A DNA stretch of 64,000 nt from Aquimixticola soesokkakensis (GTDB lineage Bacteria; Pseudomonadota; Alphaproteobacteria; Rhodobacterales; Rhodobacteraceae): positions 174,345-238,344 of the forward strand of contig NZ_FWFS01000008.1 of assembly GCF_900172375.1 (NCBI RefSeq), written 5' to 3'. Positions 1 through 11,552 of this stretch are shown piece after piece (the stretch's first letter is position 1; each line of letters opens with the position of its first letter). The translations under genes and the position numbers were made by a program. A model generated the notes under the pieces. The model did not search any database. It was not told the origin of the DNA and was given only the letters and a program-made list of their open reading frames with translations.

Positions 1-1243
1 CGATGACGAATTTCTGCAAATTCCCCCCCGAAAGCGCGCGCGCGGCATTGTCGGGGCCGGGGGTGCGCACATCGAAACCGGCGATGATCCGGCGGGCGAA
101 GGCTTCGGTGTCGCGCCATTTGAGAAAGCCGTTGCGGGTCAGCTTCTCGCGGATCGCCCCTGTGAGAAGGGCGTTTTCCGTCAGGCTCATATCGGGGGCA
201 GCCGCATGGCCAAGCCGTTCTTCGGGGGCGGCAAGAATGCCGATCTTGCGCCGCGCATTCGGGCCAAGCTGGCCGACCGGCGTGCCGCCCAGTTTTACCG
301 CATGTGGCGCGCTGAGGGCCTCACCCGAAAGTGCCGCCAGAAGTTCGTCCTGCCCGTTGCCCGCCACGCCGCCGATGCCCAGCACTTCGCCGGCTTTGAC
401 GCGAAAGGAAATGTCGCGCAGCGAGGTTCCGAATTCGGCCTTGGCCGGCAGGTCGAGCGTGGTGACTTCCAGCTTGATCGCGCCTTTGGGGGAGGGGCTG
501 GCTTGGGGGACGTGCAGGGCGCTGCCCACCATCGCTTCGGCCATGTCGCGCGCCGAGGTGGTTTTGGGATCGCAGGTGCCCACGACTTTGCCCAGGCGCA
601 GGATGGTCGCCCCGTCACACAGGCTGCGGATTTCCTCGAGCTTGTGCGAAATATACAGGATCGCTGTGCCTTCGGATTGCAATTTTCGCAGGGTTTTGAA
701 CAGGATTTCAACCTCTTGCGGGGTCAGCACCGATGTCGGTTCATCCATGATCAGGATCTTGGGGTCTTGCAGCAGGCAGCGGATGATTTCCACGCGCTGA
801 CGCTCGCCCGCTGATAAATCGCCCACGGTGCGGGCGGGATCAAGCGGCAGCCCGTAGGCTTCGGACACCTTGCGGATTTGCGCGGATAGCGCGCGCATTT
901 TGGGGGGGCTTTCCATCCCGAGCGCGACGTTTTCCGCCACGCTGAGCGCGTCGAACAGGGAAAAATGCTGAAACACCATCGCAACGCCCGCGCTGCGGGC
1001 GGCTTGGGGATTGGCGGGCGTGTAGGCTGCATCGCCCAAACGCATCGCACCGCTGTCAGGCTTGACCAACCCGTAGATCATTTTGACCAGCGTGGATTTG
1101 CCCGCACCGTTTTCGCCCAAAAGCGCATGGACCTCGCCTGCGCGCACCGAAAACGACACGGAGTCATTGGCCACGACTCCGGGGTAGGCTTTGGTCAGCC
1201 CGTCGATTGTCAAAAGCGCCGTCACGCCGTCCCTGTCCCTCAT
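1..1243 (-). CDS. Nucleoside/sugar-type ABC transporter ATP-binding protein (partial, 3' end outside window)
   Basis: Energy-coupling subunit of an ABC importer of the RbsA/NupO (BmpA-associated) type. The frame starts at an ATG overlapping the xdhC stop codon (ATGA) and is still open at the left edge, so 414 of an expected ~510 codons are visible. The first ATPase domain has Walker A GENGAGKST at residues 43-51, signature LSAGERQR, Walker B LIMDEPTSVL and an SHKLEEI H-loop. The second, degenerate domain is cut just after its LSGGNLQK signature. Translational overlap with the xanthine dehydrogenase genes suggests uptake of a purine or nucleoside; this is inferred from context only. Permeases and a binding protein would be expected to the left of the window. 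Confidence 0.9.
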   Translation of the reverse strand, partial: MRDRDGVTALLTIDGLTKAYPGVVANDSVSFSVRAGEVHALLGENGAGKSTLVKMIYGLVKPDSGAMRLGDAAYTPANPQAARSAGVAMVFQHFSLFDALSVAENVALGMESPPKMRALSAQIRKVSEAYGLPLDPARTVGDLSAGERQRVEIIRCLLQDPKILIMDEPTSVLTPQEVEILFKTLRKLQSEGTAILYISHKLEEIRSLCDGATILRLGKVVGTCDPKTTSARDMAEAMVGSALHVPQASPSPKGAIKLEVTTLDLPAKAEFGTSLRDISFRVKAGEVLGIGGVAGNGQDELLAALSGEALSAPHAVKLGGTPVGQLGPNARRKIGILAAPEERLGHAAAPDMSLTENALLTGAIREKLTRNGFLKWRDTEAFARRIIAGFDVRTPGPDNAARALSGGNLQKFVI

Positions 1244-2181
1244 CGTTGTTCCTGCGTTTTCGTGCGGGAATCTTTGACTTCTTGGTCCAAGAGTAGCTGG
1301 GCGGCGACGCCGACTGCAATGGCTTGCGGGTGTTTTCCCAAGGCAGGTTGCCCAATTGGACAGCAGATGCGCGAAATAGAGGCGTCACTGTGGCCTAGCG
1401 CGGCAAGGCGGGATCGAAACCGCGCCCATTTCGTCGCTGAACCAATCACCCCGCAGCTCATAAACCCATGCGCGAGCGCTTGGTGACACAGTTCCAGATC
1501 CAGCGCATGGGAATAGGTCACGATCAAATGCGCGGCACCTGCCGGGGCGAGCGCCATGGCATTTTGCGGCTGGGGCACGGGAAGCAGGGTGACCCCTTGG
1601 GGGGGCGTGTGTGGAAAGCGCTCGGGGGCTGTGTCGATCCATGTGATGCTAAAATGCGGCAGCGGGGCAAGCGTGTGTACGAGGGCCCGCCCGACGTGAC
1701 CTGCGCCCCAAATCCACAGCGGCGCGCGTGCTGGCGCAACGGGTTCGACCATCCATTGGCCGACCAGTTGTGCGGTGACCTGACCCGAACGACGCCGCTC
1801 GCGCAGCGCGGCCCTGACGCCCAGCGGCTCGGGCGACGGTCCGCGGGCGAACACATCGTCGGGCAGGTCCTCGACAGTGTCAAAACGTTCGGTCAGCAGC
1901 GTCACCGCCCCGCCGCAGCATTGCCCCAAGGCGGGGCCCAGAGCGTGGCGGGTGAGACGCGGGGCGCTGAAAGCGGCTTTTGCGGCTTCGAATTCCAGCG
2001 TGCCGCCGCCGATGGTGCCCGATTGCGCGATCCCGTCGCCGTCGCGCCACACCAGCATCGCCGCACCGACTTCGCGCGGCGTCGAGCCTTCGACTTTGGC
2101 GACGACGATGCGCGCCACGCGCCCGTGTCTCGCGATGGTGCGGGCAAGCTCTGCCTTGTCGAAACTCACGCCCCTGTTCAC
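1240..2181 (-). CDS. xdhC: Xanthine dehydrogenase accessory protein XdhC
   Basis: Chaperone that delivers sulfurated molybdenum cofactor to xanthine dehydrogenase; cytoplasmic. The 313-residue product has the N-terminal XdhC/CoxI signature SGTIGGGTLEFE near residues 54-65, a CCGG motif near residue 90, and a C-terminal Rossmann domain with IWGAGHVG near residue 157, in the usual order and at the usual length (~300). It overlaps xdhB upstream by 4 nt and the ABC ATPase downstream by 4 nt, so the four genes are translationally coupled. The pairing with xdhA and xdhB makes the assignment firm. Confidence 0.93.
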   Translation of the reverse strand: MNRGVSFDKAELARTIARHGRVARIVVAKVEGSTPREVGAAMLVWRDGDGIAQSGTIGGGTLEFEAAKAAFSAPRLTRHALGPALGQCCGGAVTLLTERFDTVEDLPDDVFARGPSPEPLGVRAALRERRRSGQVTAQLVGQWMVEPVAPARAPLWIWGAGHVGRALVHTLAPLPHFSITWIDTAPERFPHTPPQGVTLLPVPQPQNAMALAPAGAAHLIVTYSHALDLELCHQALAHGFMSCGVIGSATKWARFRSRLAALGHSDASISRICCPIGQPALGKHPQAIAVGVAAQLLLDQEVKDSRTKTQEQR

Positions 2182-4565
2182 GCCTGCGCTCTGGCGATGG
2201 CGCGCAGGATTTCTTCGCCCGTCGCGGGGGCATTCAGCGCGGGATAGGCCGGACCGCAGGCAGAGACCGCGTCCGAGAGTGCCAGAAATGTCGCGATTCC
2301 AAGGTTAAAAGGTGGTTCTCCGACCGCTTTGGAGCGATAGACTGTATCCTCGCGGTTCGGCCCGTCCCAAAGAGCCACGTTGAAGATGGGCGGCGCGTCG
2401 GAGGCAACGGGGATTTTATAGGTCGAGGGCGCATGGGTGCGCAGGTTGCCCGTCTCGTCCCACACAAGGTCTTCGGTGGTAAGCCATCCAGCGCCCTGAA
2501 TAAAGCCGCCCTCGATCTGCCCGACATCGAGCGCGGGGTTCAGCGAGGCGCCGCAATCGTGCAAAATGTCGGCGCGCAACATGCGGTTCTCGCCGGTGAG
2601 CGTATCAATGACGCATTCCACCAAAGCGGCGCCGTAAGCGAAATAGAAGAACGGACGCCCCTTGCCGGCGACGCGGTCCCACTCGATCTTGGGCGTTTTG
2701 TAAAACCCCGTCGCCGACAGCGAGACGCGGTTTTCATAGGCCAGTTGGGCGGCCTGGGCGAAGGTCAGTTCCTGCCCGGCGACCTGCACCGTCCCGTCCG
2801 CAAAGCGCACGTCATTCGAGCCGAAGCGTTCGACAAGAAACATCTCCATTCTGAGCCGGATTTCATCACAGGCGATCTGCACCGCCATGCCGTTCAGATC
2901 CGAGCCGGAGGAGGCGGCGGTGGCCGAGGTGTTGGGGACTTTGGCGGTGTCGGTCGCGGTGATTTTGACCGCATCCACCGAGACGCCAAAGCGCGATGCG
3001 GCGACCTGCGCGACCTTTTGGAACAGGCCCTGACCCATTTCGGTGCCGCCGTGATTGAGGTGAATCGAGCCGTCCTGATAGACATGCACCAGCGCGCCCG
3101 CCTGATTGAGATGGGTCAGCGTGAACGAGATGCCGAATTTCACCGGCGTAAAGCCCAGCCCCTTTTTCAGGATCGGGTTTTCAGCGTTCCACCGATCGAC
3201 CGCCGCGCGCCGCGCTTTGTAGTTGGCGCTTTCGCACAGGCTGGCGGTGATCGCCTTGGAAATGCTGTCCTCGACCAATTGGCCGTAGGGGGTGGTGTTC
3301 TCGCCCGTCGGCGCGGGGGTGTCATCGGCAAGTGCTGCCTCGGATGCGCCACGGGTCAGGGGGTCGCCTGTGACGGCGTTGACGTGATCTTCGGGCACAC
3401 CGTCCCCTGCGAGCGGCACGACCATTTCGCTGTAATAATTGGCTTTGCGCACCGCGACCGGATCAAGGCCGAGGCTGTGGGCGATGTGGTCGATCACCCG
3501 CTCGATCCCCAAAATCCCCTGCGGCCCGCCAAAGCCGCGATAGGCCGTGGCGCTTTGGGTGTTGGTTTTCAAGCGATGGCTTTCGATGCGCACATGATCA
3601 AGCAGATAGGTATTATCGGCATGCAGCATGGCACGGTCCGCTACCGCAAGGCTGAGGTCCTGCGCCCAGCCACAGCGGGTCATTTGCACGAAATCGAGGC
3701 CAAGGATGCGCCCGCGATCGTCAAAGCCGCAGGTGTAGTCGATGCGAAAATCATGTCGTTTGCCGGTGATGATCATATCGTCATCGCGGTCGTAGCGCAT
3801 CTTGCACGGGTGCCCCGTGAGCCGGGCCGCGAGGGCGCAAGCAATCGCCAAGGCATTGCCCTGACTTTCTTTTCCTCCAAAACCACCGCCCATCCGCCGG
3901 GTTTCCACGCGCACGCTGTGCATGGGAAGATGCAGCGCATGGGCGACCTTGTGCTGGATTTCCGACGGGTGCTGGGTGGAGCTGTGAACATGCATGTCAC
4001 CGCCCTCTTGGGGCAGGGCGAGGGCCGCTTGCCCTTCAAGATAGAAATGCTCCTGCCCGCCCATGTCGATGCGGCCCGAAAGGCGATGCGGTGCGGTCTT
4101 TATCGCCGCCGCGCTATCCCCTTTGGCCCAGACCACAGGCCCGTTTTCAAAACGGCTGTCGGCCGCGAGCGCGTCTTCATAGCTCAGGATCGCGGGCCGC
4201 TCGGCGTAGTCCACCTTTCCCAGACGTGCAGCTTTGCGCGCCGCGAGATGGGAGGTGGCAATGACCAGAAACACCGGCTGGCCGCGGTAGTGAACCCTGC
4301 CCGTGGCCAACAGCGGCTCGTCGTGGTTGGAGGGCGAGCAATCGGGCATCTCGGCCAGCGTGTCCGCCGAAAGCACCGCGACCACGCCCTCGGCGGCCTG
4401 CACATCGCTGAGGTCCAGCGCGGTGATGTCGCCATGGGCCACGGTGGACAGGCCGAACGCCAGATGCAGCGTGCCAGCGGGCGTGGGAATGTCGTCGATG
4501 TAGCGGGCCTGCCCCGTCACATGCAGGCGGGCGGCATCGTGGGGCAGGGGGGCACGCACGCTCAT
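2178..4565 (-). CDS. xdhB: Xanthine dehydrogenase molybdopterin-binding (large) subunit
   Basis: Molybdenum-cofactor subunit that hydroxylates hypoxanthine to xanthine and xanthine to urate. The product is 795 residues, matching bacterial XdhB (~780-800). It shows the Moco-binding motifs GGGFGGKE near residues 226-233 and YRGFGGPQG near residue 345. The C-terminal VGEPPF motif carries the proposed general-base glutamate at about residue 750. Start and stop overlap xdhA and xdhC by 4 nt each (ATGA). XdhA supplies the iron-sulfur and FAD centres, giving a heterotetramer as described for Rhodobacter capsulatus. Confidence 0.96.
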   Translation of the reverse strand: MSVRAPLPHDAARLHVTGQARYIDDIPTPAGTLHLAFGLSTVAHGDITALDLSDVQAAEGVVAVLSADTLAEMPDCSPSNHDEPLLATGRVHYRGQPVFLVIATSHLAARKAARLGKVDYAERPAILSYEDALAADSRFENGPVVWAKGDSAAAIKTAPHRLSGRIDMGGQEHFYLEGQAALALPQEGGDMHVHSSTQHPSEIQHKVAHALHLPMHSVRVETRRMGGGFGGKESQGNALAIACALAARLTGHPCKMRYDRDDDMIITGKRHDFRIDYTCGFDDRGRILGLDFVQMTRCGWAQDLSLAVADRAMLHADNTYLLDHVRIESHRLKTNTQSATAYRGFGGPQGILGIERVIDHIAHSLGLDPVAVRKANYYSEMVVPLAGDGVPEDHVNAVTGDPLTRGASEAALADDTPAPTGENTTPYGQLVEDSISKAITASLCESANYKARRAAVDRWNAENPILKKGLGFTPVKFGISFTLTHLNQAGALVHVYQDGSIHLNHGGTEMGQGLFQKVAQVAASRFGVSVDAVKITATDTAKVPNTSATAASSGSDLNGMAVQIACDEIRLRMEMFLVERFGSNDVRFADGTVQVAGQELTFAQAAQLAYENRVSLSATGFYKTPKIEWDRVAGKGRPFFYFAYGAALVECVIDTLTGENRMLRADILHDCGASLNPALDVGQIEGGFIQGAGWLTTEDLVWDETGNLRTHAPSTYKIPVASDAPPIFNVALWDGPNREDTVYRSKAVGEPPFNLGIATFLALSDAVSACGPAYPALNAPATGEEILRAIARAQA

Positions 4566-5929
4566 GGCTGCACCTCCAGCACGGATGTCGCGCTGCCCGT
4601 GGTTTCGGCCAGCAGTCGGCGCAGCATGTTTTGCGCGGCAAGTTCGCGGTATGCGGCGGAGGCGCGCATGTCGCTGAGCGGGGAGAAATCCGTGGCCAGT
4701 GCGGCGCAGGCGGCGTTGACCGTGTCGGGGGTAAACGGTTGACCGGTAAGCGCGGCCTCGGTGGCTGTCGCGCGTTTCGGGGTGGCCGCCATGCCGCCAA
4801 AGGCCACGCGGGCATGGGTGATCACATCGCCGTCGCGCGTCAGGTTGAACGCGCCGCAGACGGCGGAAATATCCTGATCGAACCGCTTGGACAGCTTGTA
4901 GACCCGCAGATCCGCAAGCCCTGCTTTGGGGATCGTAATGCTTTCGACAAATTCGCCCTCTGCGCGGTCCTGTTTGCCATAGGCGAGAAAGAAATCCTCC
5001 ATCGCCAGCGTGCGGCGGCTGTCGCCTTTGCGCAGGGTCAGGCTGGCACCCGCGGCGATCAGCGGGGGCGGGCTGTCCCCGATGGGCGAGCCATTGGCGA
5101 TATTCCCGCCCAAAGTGGCGGCTGCGCGAATCTGCGGCGATGCAAAACGGCGATACAGTTCGGCCAGGGACGGCGCGGTTTGTGCAAAGAGCGGCAAGAG
5201 GTCGCCAATCGGCGTCATCGCGCCAATGACAAAGGCCTCTTGGGTGTCGCGCAGGCCGCGCAGGTCGGCAACGCCGTTCAGAAAGATCACATCTTTCAGG
5301 CTGCGCAGCTGTTTGGTGACCCAGAGCCCCACATCCGTGGCCCCCGCGATCAGCGTGGCCTGAGGGTGTGCAAGGTAGAGCGCGGCAAGGTCATCGGCGC
5401 TGGTCGGGCGCAGCGTGAGGGGCGCGGTTTCAAAGGGGATAAAGGGCGCTGCAAGGTGGTCGGGCACGCAGGCGCTTGCGGCCGCGTCGGCCGCCGTCAG
5501 GATCGGGGCGTAGCCCGTGCAGCGACACAGGTTGCCCGCCAGCGCGTCCCGCGCGTTATTCTGTTTGTTCAGATGGGCCGTGGCCAGCGACACCGCGATG
5601 CCCGGCGTGCAGAAACCGCATTGGCTTGCGTGATGATCGACCATCGCCTCTTGCACCGGATGCAGGGCCGCGCCGCTGCTCAGCCCTTCGACCGTCACCA
5701 CGTCTTTGCCATGCAGCTGCGGCAGAAACAGGATGCAGGCGTTCAGCGGTCTGGCCCCGTTTTCGTCGCGAACCATCACTGTGCACGCGCCGCAGTCGCC
5801 TTCGTTGCACCCCTCTTTGGTGCCAGTCATGCCTCTGGTTTCGCGCAGATAATCCAGCAGGGTGCGGGTGTGGGGGATATCGTCGTGGATCGTGACAGGG
5901 GTGCCATTGAGGCGGAAGCTCGTCTCCAT
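4562..5929 (-). CDS. xdhA: Xanthine dehydrogenase FeS/FAD (small) subunit
   Basis: Electron-transfer subunit of xanthine dehydrogenase. The N-terminal plant-type [2Fe-2S] domain has cysteines in CNEGDCGAC (41, 46, 49) and Cys65; the helical [2Fe-2S] domain has CGFC (104, 107) and LCRCTGY near 140. A FAD-binding domain follows, with IAGATDVG near residue 203, and then the CO-dehydrogenase-flavoprotein C-terminal domain. I chose the ATG at 5929 (protein begins METSFRLNG) because it places the ferredoxin fold at the residue number known for R. capsulatus XdhA; ATGs at 5950 and 5956 would add 7-9 residues and have no better ribosome site. It is the first gene of the operon, divergent from dnaE. 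Confidence 0.94.
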   Translation of the reverse strand: METSFRLNGTPVTIHDDIPHTRTLLDYLRETRGMTGTKEGCNEGDCGACTVMVRDENGARPLNACILFLPQLHGKDVVTVEGLSSGAALHPVQEAMVDHHASQCGFCTPGIAVSLATAHLNKQNNARDALAGNLCRCTGYAPILTAADAAASACVPDHLAAPFIPFETAPLTLRPTSADDLAALYLAHPQATLIAGATDVGLWVTKQLRSLKDVIFLNGVADLRGLRDTQEAFVIGAMTPIGDLLPLFAQTAPSLAELYRRFASPQIRAAATLGGNIANGSPIGDSPPPLIAAGASLTLRKGDSRRTLAMEDFFLAYGKQDRAEGEFVESITIPKAGLADLRVYKLSKRFDQDISAVCGAFNLTRDGDVITHARVAFGGMAATPKRATATEAALTGQPFTPDTVNAACAALATDFSPLSDMRASAAYRELAAQNMLRRLLAETTGSATSVLEVQP

Positions 5930-6159
5930 CGGATCGCCTGCCGCTTTCATGTGCAACTGTCAAAAAGACCGTCCCCCGCCCGATGCGGCGGAAAGCAGGG
6001 GAGCGTCCTTAGAAAAACCAAGCTGCGCCCGTTTTGCAAGAGGCACCGCAAGACGCGCGCGCAATAATTCACCAAAAGGTCAATTCCTGTGCGCTTGGTG
6101 GCGCGGCGGTGCGCGGTCTCGCTCTGGTCTTGGCGCGCGGCTTGGCGTAGCTTGGGCGC

Positions 6160-9100
6160 ATGAGCACGCCCTCCTTTATCCACCTCCGACTCCATACCGA
6201 ATATTCGCTTCTCGAAGGGGCGGTTCGGGTTAAGAAACTTGCCGGCATGGCCGAGGCGCACGGCATGCCTGCCGTGGCCGTGACCGACAGCGGCAATCTG
6301 TTCTGTGCGCTGGAGTTTTCCGAATATGCCAGCGGGGCAGGCGTGCAGCCGATCATCGGGATGCAGGTCGATGTGACCTTTGAGGACACCGCCCCGGGGG
6401 AGCGGCCCAAGTTTCCCGCGCCCCTCGTGCTGCTCGCGCAAAACGAAACCGGCTATGAGCATCTGATGAAGTTCAACTCGTGTCTCTACATCGACACGGG
6501 CAGTGCGATTCCGCAGGTGACACTGGCCGAGCTTGAACAGTTTTCGGGGGGGCTGATTTGTCTGAGCGGCGGGGCGGAGGGCCCTGTGGGCAAGCTGATC
6601 CAGCAGGGGCAGGGACCCAAAGCGCAAGAGCTGATGAGCACGCTCAAGCGCATCTTTGGCGACCGTCTGTATGTCGAATTGCAGCGCCACGCCGATGAGG
6701 GCGGCGAGCTGATGGCGGGCGAAAAAGCCACCGAGCGCGCCTTTGTCGAAATGGCCTATGCCATGGACTTGCCGCTGGTCGCGACCAACGATGTCTATTT
6801 CCCGAAAGCCGAAATGTACGAGGCCCATGATGCGCTGATCTGCATCAAGGAAGGCGCCTATGTCGATCAGTCGCAGCCGCGCAGACGGCTGACACCGCAG
6901 CATTATTTCAAATCACCGGCGGAAATGGCGGCTCTTTTTGCCGATCTTCCCGAAGCCGTCGAGAACACGGTCGAAATCGCGCGCCGCTGTGCCTTCAAAG
7001 CCTATAAACGCGACCCGATTCTGCCGAAATTTGCCGATGACGAGGTCGAGGAGCTGCGCCGTCAGGCCAATGAGGGCCTGCAGGCGCGCCTCGCCGTGAT
7101 CCCCCATGCCGTCTCTGTCGAAGACTACCAGGCGCGCCTTGATTTCGAACTTGGCATCATCGAGGGCATGGGCTTTCCGGGCTATTTCCTGATCGTGGCC
7201 GACTTTATCAAATGGTCCAAGGATAACGGCATTCCGGTCGGCCCCGGTCGGGGCTCTGGCGCGGGGTCGCTGGTGGCCTATGCGCTGACCATCACCGACC
7301 TTGATCCCTTGCGCTATTCGCTGCTGTTCGAGCGGTTTTTGAACCCCGAACGTGTATCGATGCCGGATTTCGATATCGACTTTTGCATGGATCGTCGCGA
7401 AGAAACCATCCGCTACGTGCAGCAGAAATACGGGCGCGACAAGGTGGGGCAGATCATCACCTTCGGCGCGCTTTTGTCCAAGGCGGCGGTGCGTGACATC
7501 GGGCGGGTGCTGCAGATGTCATACGGGCAGGTGGATCGCCTGTCCAAATTGATCCCCGTTGAGGGCGTCAAACCCGTGTCGATCCGCGAGGCGCTGGATC
7601 AGGAAGAACGCCTGCGCACCGAAAGCCGCAACGAACCGGTGGTCAAACGCCTGCTCGATTACGGGATGCAGGTCGAGGGCCTGCTTAGAAACGCCTCCAC
7701 CCACGCGGCGGGTGTGGTGATCGGGGACCGCCCGCTTGATGCGCTGGTGCCGCTCTATCAGGACCCGCGTTCCGACATGCCCGCCACCCAGTTCAACATG
7801 AAATGGGTCGAGCAGGCGGGGCTGGTGAAGTTCGACTTTCTGGGCCTCAAAACCCTGACCGTGATCCAATCCGCGATGAACCTGATTTTCAAATCGGGCC
7901 GTCCGCTGCATGTCGATGCTGCCGGCAACACGCTTTATGACCCGCCTGCGGGGGCGGAAAATCAAATCAACCTTATTCCGCTGGATGACCCCAAGACCTA
8001 CGATCTCTATTCCCACGCCAAAACGGTTGCGGTGTTTCAGGTGGAAAGCTCGGGCATGATGTCCGCGCTCACCCAGATGAAGCCCACCTGTATCGAGGAT
8101 ATCGTGGCGCTTGTGGCGCTCTATCGTCCCGGCCCGATGGAAAACATCCCCGTCTATTGCGAGGTGAAAAACGGCAAGCGCGAGATCACTTCGGTGCATC
8201 CCACGATTGACCATATTCTCGAGGAAACCCAAGGCATCATCGTCTATCAGGAACAGGTGATGCAGATCGCGCAGGTCATGGCGGGCTATTCGCTTGGGGG
8301 CGCGGATTTGCTGCGCCGTGCGATGGGCAAAAAGATCAAAGAGGCGATGGACGCCGAACGTCCGAAATTCGAGGCGGGCGCGGCCAAGAACGGTGTTCCT
8401 GCGAAAAAGGCGTCCGAGGTTTTCGATCTGCTCGAAAAATTCGCCAACTACGGGTTCAACAAATCCCACGCGGCGGCCTATGCCGTTGTGTCCTATCAAA
8501 CCGGCTGGCTCAAAGCGAACCATCCCGTCGAATTCATGGCAGGGGTCATGAATTGCGATATTCACCTCACTGAAAAGCTTGCTGTTTATGCCGAAGAGGT
8601 CAAACGGGGACTTAAAATCGAAATTGTGCCGCCCTGTGTGAACCGCTCGCTTGCGACCTTTGATGTGGTCGATCAGAAACTGGTTTATGCGCTGGGCGCG
8701 CTCAAGAATGTCGGGCTTGAGGCGATGCAGATGATCGTCGCGGCGCGTGAGGCGGCCAGCGACAAGGCAGGGGGAAAACCTTTTGCCACAGTTTATGATT
8801 TCGCGCGTCGGGTGGATTTGAAACGGCTGGGCAAACGCCCGCTGGAAATGCTGGCGCGTGCGGGGGGCTTTGATCAGCTTGATCAGAACCGGCGGCGCGT
8901 GCTTGACAGCCTCGATGCGCTGGTGGGCTATTCTGCCGCAATCCACGAGCAGAAGAATTCCAACCAGGTGTCGCTGTTTGGCGAGGCGGGCGACGACCTT
9001 CCCGAGCCACGCCTTGCGCCGGTCAACGACTGGATGCCGGCCGAACGCCTGATGGAAGAACAAAAAGCCATCGGTTTTTTCCTCTCCGGTCACCCGCTCG

Positions 9101-9690
9101 ACGACTACGCGGTGGCGCTCAAGCGCAAGCGGATCGGCACGATTGCCGAGGCGCAGGAAAAGGCGGAAATGTCGGGCGCTGCGGTGGTGCGCGTGGGCGC
9201 GATGGTCAGCGGCTTTCGCGAAATGAAATCCTCCAAGGGCACGCGATATTTTCGCATGAACCTGTCCGACCCGACGGGGCAATTGTCTGGCATCGCGATG
9301 TTCTCGCGCGACGAAAAGGAACTGAATGCTGCGCGCGATGTGTTCGAAAAGACCGACAAAGTCGTCGTGACACTGGAGGCCAAATTCAACGAGGGCCAGT
9401 TTGACCCTATGATCCGCGCGGTTGCTGCGCTTGACACCATCATTGCGGATGCGGGGTCAGCGGGCATGAAAGTCTGGGTGGAAACCTCGGACGCGGTGCA
9501 ATCGCTGGTCACTTTGCTTGACGGGACCGCGCCGCAGGACGCCAAAAAGGGGCCGATTTGCCTCTGTTTGATGTCGCCGGATTTACCGGGGGAGGTTGAA
9601 ATGGAACTGGATCGCCCCTTTGCCATCAACCCGCAGATCAAGGCAGCGGCAAAACACCTGCCCGGCGTGGTAATGGTCGAGGACTACTAG
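6160..9690 (+). CDS. dnaE: DNA polymerase III subunit alpha
   Basis: Replicative polymerase catalytic subunit. The product is 1176 residues, normal for DnaE1. The N-terminal PHP domain begins with [13 protein letters not shown] (residues 8-20). The palm has the catalytic aspartate motif PDFDIDF near residues 403-409 and [10 protein letters not shown] near 363. The C-terminal part has helix-hairpin-helix and OB-fold regions ([18 protein letters not shown] near residue 1008). The ATG at 6160 is the natural start because it leaves the PHP domain at the very N-terminus. It stands alone on the plus strand, divergent from xdhA across ~230 bp and convergent with the slyX-like gene. Confidence 0.97.
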   Translation: MSTPSFIHLRLHTEYSLLEGAVRVKKLAGMAEAHGMPAVAVTDSGNLFCALEFSEYASGAGVQPIIGMQVDVTFEDTAPGERPKFPAPLVLLAQNETGYEHLMKFNSCLYIDTGSAIPQVTLAELEQFSGGLICLSGGAEGPVGKLIQQGQGPKAQELMSTLKRIFGDRLYVELQRHADEGGELMAGEKATERAFVEMAYAMDLPLVATNDVYFPKAEMYEAHDALICIKEGAYVDQSQPRRRLTPQHYFKSPAEMAALFADLPEAVENTVEIARRCAFKAYKRDPILPKFADDEVEELRRQANEGLQARLAVIPHAVSVEDYQARLDFELGIIEGMGFPGYFLIVADFIKWSKDNGIPVGPGRGSGAGSLVAYALTITDLDPLRYSLLFERFLNPERVSMPDFDIDFCMDRREETIRYVQQKYGRDKVGQIITFGALLSKAAVRDIGRVLQMSYGQVDRLSKLIPVEGVKPVSIREALDQEERLRTESRNEPVVKRLLDYGMQVEGLLRNASTHAAGVVIGDRPLDALVPLYQDPRSDMPATQFNMKWVEQAGLVKFDFLGLKTLTVIQSAMNLIFKSGRPLHVDAAGNTLYDPPAGAENQINLIPLDDPKTYDLYSHAKTVAVFQVESSGMMSALTQMKPTCIEDIVALVALYRPGPMENIPVYCEVKNGKREITSVHPTIDHILEETQGIIVYQEQVMQIAQVMAGYSLGGADLLRRAMGKKIKEAMDAERPKFEAGAAKNGVPAKKASEVFDLLEKFANYGFNKSHAAAYAVVSYQTGWLKANHPVEFMAGVMNCDIHLTEKLAVYAEEVKRGLKIEIVPPCVNRSLATFDVVDQKLVYALGALKNVGLEAMQMIVAAREAASDKAGGKPFATVYDFARRVDLKRLGKRPLEMLARAGGFDQLDQNRRRVLDSLDALVGYSAAIHEQKNSNQVSLFGEAGDDLPEPRLAPVNDWMPAERLMEEQKAIGFFLSGHPLDDYAVALKRKRIGTIAEAQEKAEMSGAAVVRVGAMVSGFREMKSSKGTRYFRMNLSDPTGQLSGIAMFSRDEKELNAARDVFEKTDKVVVTLEAKFNEGQFDPMIRAVAALDTIIADAGSAGMKVWVETSDAVQSLVTLLDGTAPQDAKKGPICLCLMSPDLPGEVEMELDRPFAINPQIKAAAKHLPGVVMVEDY

Positions 9691-9707
9691 CCCGGCAGGG
9701 TCGCGTC

Positions 9708-9920
9708 CTACCAGTGGGGCGGGCGCTGATCGGCCAGCGGCACAGAGCCGCCCATGTCAAGTTCGGCCGATGCTGCGCGCTCCAAAAGCAGCGCCAGGCG
9801 GCGGGTCGCGGCGTCAAGGCTGCGTTCCTGGCGCGCGATCACATCCGACAGGTCCTCGACGGTGCGGGTCAAATGGGCCACTTGTTCTTCGAGTGCCATC
9901 AGGCGGTCTGCGTCGGTCAT
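9708..9920 (-). CDS. slyX: SlyX family protein
   Basis: Small 70-residue protein of the SlyX family, whose molecular role is unknown. Residues ~5-50 form a heptad-rich coiled coil ([20 protein letters not shown]), followed by the family's typical short proline-containing tail ending RPPHW. Length and architecture match SlyX (~70 residues). It lies between dnaE (convergent) and hisS (divergent), so it is monocistronic. The name does not imply the E. coli phage-lysis phenotype. Confidence 0.8.
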   Translation of the reverse strand: MTDADRLMALEEQVAHLTRTVEDLSDVIARQERSLDAATRRLALLLERAASAELDMGGSVPLADQRPPHW

Positions 9921-10034
9921 ATTGATCCCTCTGTTACCGGTTTCCTATACGCACAAGGGGGCGGGCGCGCCAGATGCTTGCTCCTTGGGGCTGCATCCGG
10001 TATCCCGCGCGTAAGTTCAAAGGAGCCGATCGAG

Positions 10035-11549
10035 ATGGCCAAGATCAAGAAGACCCCCCGTCCCAAGGCCGAAACGCCCAAGGGCTTTCGCGATTATTTC
10101 GGGACGGAAGTGACCGAGCGCAAGGCGATGCTCGATAAAATCGCCGAGGTCTATCATCTGTACGGCTTTGAGGCACTGGAAACCTCTGCGGTGGAAACCG
10201 TCGAGGCGCTGGGCAAGTTCCTGCCCGATGTGGATCGCCCGAATGCGGGTGTGTTCAGCTGGCAGGAAGAATCCGAGGCGGGCAAGCTGGGGGATTGGAT
10301 GGCGCTGCGCTATGATATGACCGCGCCGCTCGCGCGGGTTGCCGCGCAGTATCGCAATGATTTGCCCGCGCCCTACCGCCGCTACGCGATGGGCCCTGTC
10401 TGGCGCAACGAAAAGGCCGGGCCTGGGCGGTTTCGCCAGTTTTATCAATGCGATGCGGATACGGTCGGGGCGCCTTCCGTCGCCGCTGACGCCGAAATCT
10501 GTGCGATGCTGTCGGACACGCTGGAAGCCGTTGGCATTCCGCGCGGCGACTACATCGTGCGGGTGAACAACCGCAAGGTGCTGAACGGCGTGATGGAAGT
10601 GGCGGGGGTTCTCGATCCCGCCGACCCTGAAAAATTCGAAGCCGAGCGCGGCATCGTCTTGCGCGCCATCGATAAACTTGACCGTCTGGGCGAGGCGGGC
10701 GTACGCGCGCTGATCGGGGAAGGTCGCAAGGATGAAAGCGGTGATTTCACCAAAGGCGCGGGCCTGACAGAGGCGCAGGCCGACATCGTCATGGGCTTTA
10801 TGTCTGCCAAACGCGACACGGGGGCCCAAACGGTGGCGCGGCTGTATGAGCTGGTGCAGGGATCGGCGGTGGGCGCCGAGGGCGTCAAGGAATTGGAAAC
10901 CATCGCCGACCTCATGGCGGCAGGCGGCTATGGCCCCGATCGCGTGGAAATCGACCCGTCGGTCGTGCGTGGCCTTGGCTATTACACCGGCCCTGTCTAT
11001 GAGGCCGAACTCACCTTTGAGGTGCTCGACGAAAAGGGCCGTCCGCGCAACTTTGGCTCGGTGGCGGGGGGCGGGCGCTACGACGACCTGGTCAAACGCT
11101 TCACGGGCCAGGAAGTGCCGGCCACGGGGGTGTCCATCGGCGTTGATCGCCTTTTGGCCGCTCTGCGGGCCAAGGGGCGCGGCGGGCAAGCCGAAGCTGG
11201 CCCCGTCGTCGTGACCGTCATGGACCGCGACCGCATGGCCGATTACATGGGGATGGTCACCGAATTACGCGCAGCGGGCATCCGCGCAGAAGTCTATCTG
11301 GGCAATCCCAAAAACTTCGGCAACCAGTTGAAATACGCCGATAAACGCGCCTCTCCGGTTGCGGTGATCCAGGGCGGCGACGAACAGGCGCGCGGCGTGG
11401 TGCAGGTCAAAGACCTCGTGCTCGGTGCGAAAATCGCCCAGAACGCCACGCTCGAGGAATGGAAAGATCGCCCTTCGCAGTATGAAATCGCGCGCGGCGA
11501 TCTTGTGACCAAAGTGCGCGACATCATCGCCAGCCAGAACGAGGGCTAA
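10035..11549 (+). CDS. hisS: Histidyl-tRNA synthetase
   Basis: Charges tRNA-His with histidine. The product is 504 residues from the ATG at 10035, which follows an AAGGAG ribosome site; an in-frame extension upstream to 9714 has no family similarity and crosses the slyX-like gene, so it is rejected. Class II motifs are clear: motif 2 [19 protein letters not shown] near residue 120, the HisA-type region [12 protein letters not shown] near residue 311, and motif 3 [10 protein letters not shown] near residue 366. A C-terminal anticodon-binding domain follows. hisZ starts 3 nt after the stop, so the gene heads a hisS-hisZ-hisG operon. Confidence 0.96.
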   Translation: MAKIKKTPRPKAETPKGFRDYFGTEVTERKAMLDKIAEVYHLYGFEALETSAVETVEALGKFLPDVDRPNAGVFSWQEESEAGKLGDWMALRYDMTAPLARVAAQYRNDLPAPYRRYAMGPVWRNEKAGPGRFRQFYQCDADTVGAPSVAADAEICAMLSDTLEAVGIPRGDYIVRVNNRKVLNGVMEVAGVLDPADPEKFEAERGIVLRAIDKLDRLGEAGVRALIGEGRKDESGDFTKGAGLTEAQADIVMGFMSAKRDTGAQTVARLYELVQGSAVGAEGVKELETIADLMAAGGYGPDRVEIDPSVVRGLGYYTGPVYEAELTFEVLDEKGRPRNFGSVAGGGRYDDLVKRFTGQEVPATGVSIGVDRLLAALRAKGRGGQAEAGPVVVTVMDRDRMADYMGMVTELRAAGIRAEVYLGNPKNFGNQLKYADKRASPVAVIQGGDEQARGVVQVKDLVLGAKIAQNATLEEWKDRPSQYEIARGDLVTKVRDIIASQNEG

Positions 11550-11552
11550 GGG

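Noticed and set aside
1980..4742. 920-codon open frame on the plus strand
   Set aside because: It is antisense to xdhB/xdhA, has no family motifs, and arises from high third-position G+C. xdhB and xdhA on the other strand are unambiguous.
7519..9282. 587-codon minus-strand frame opposite dnaE
   Set aside because: Mirror frame of a conserved polymerase gene; no initiation signal and no motif.
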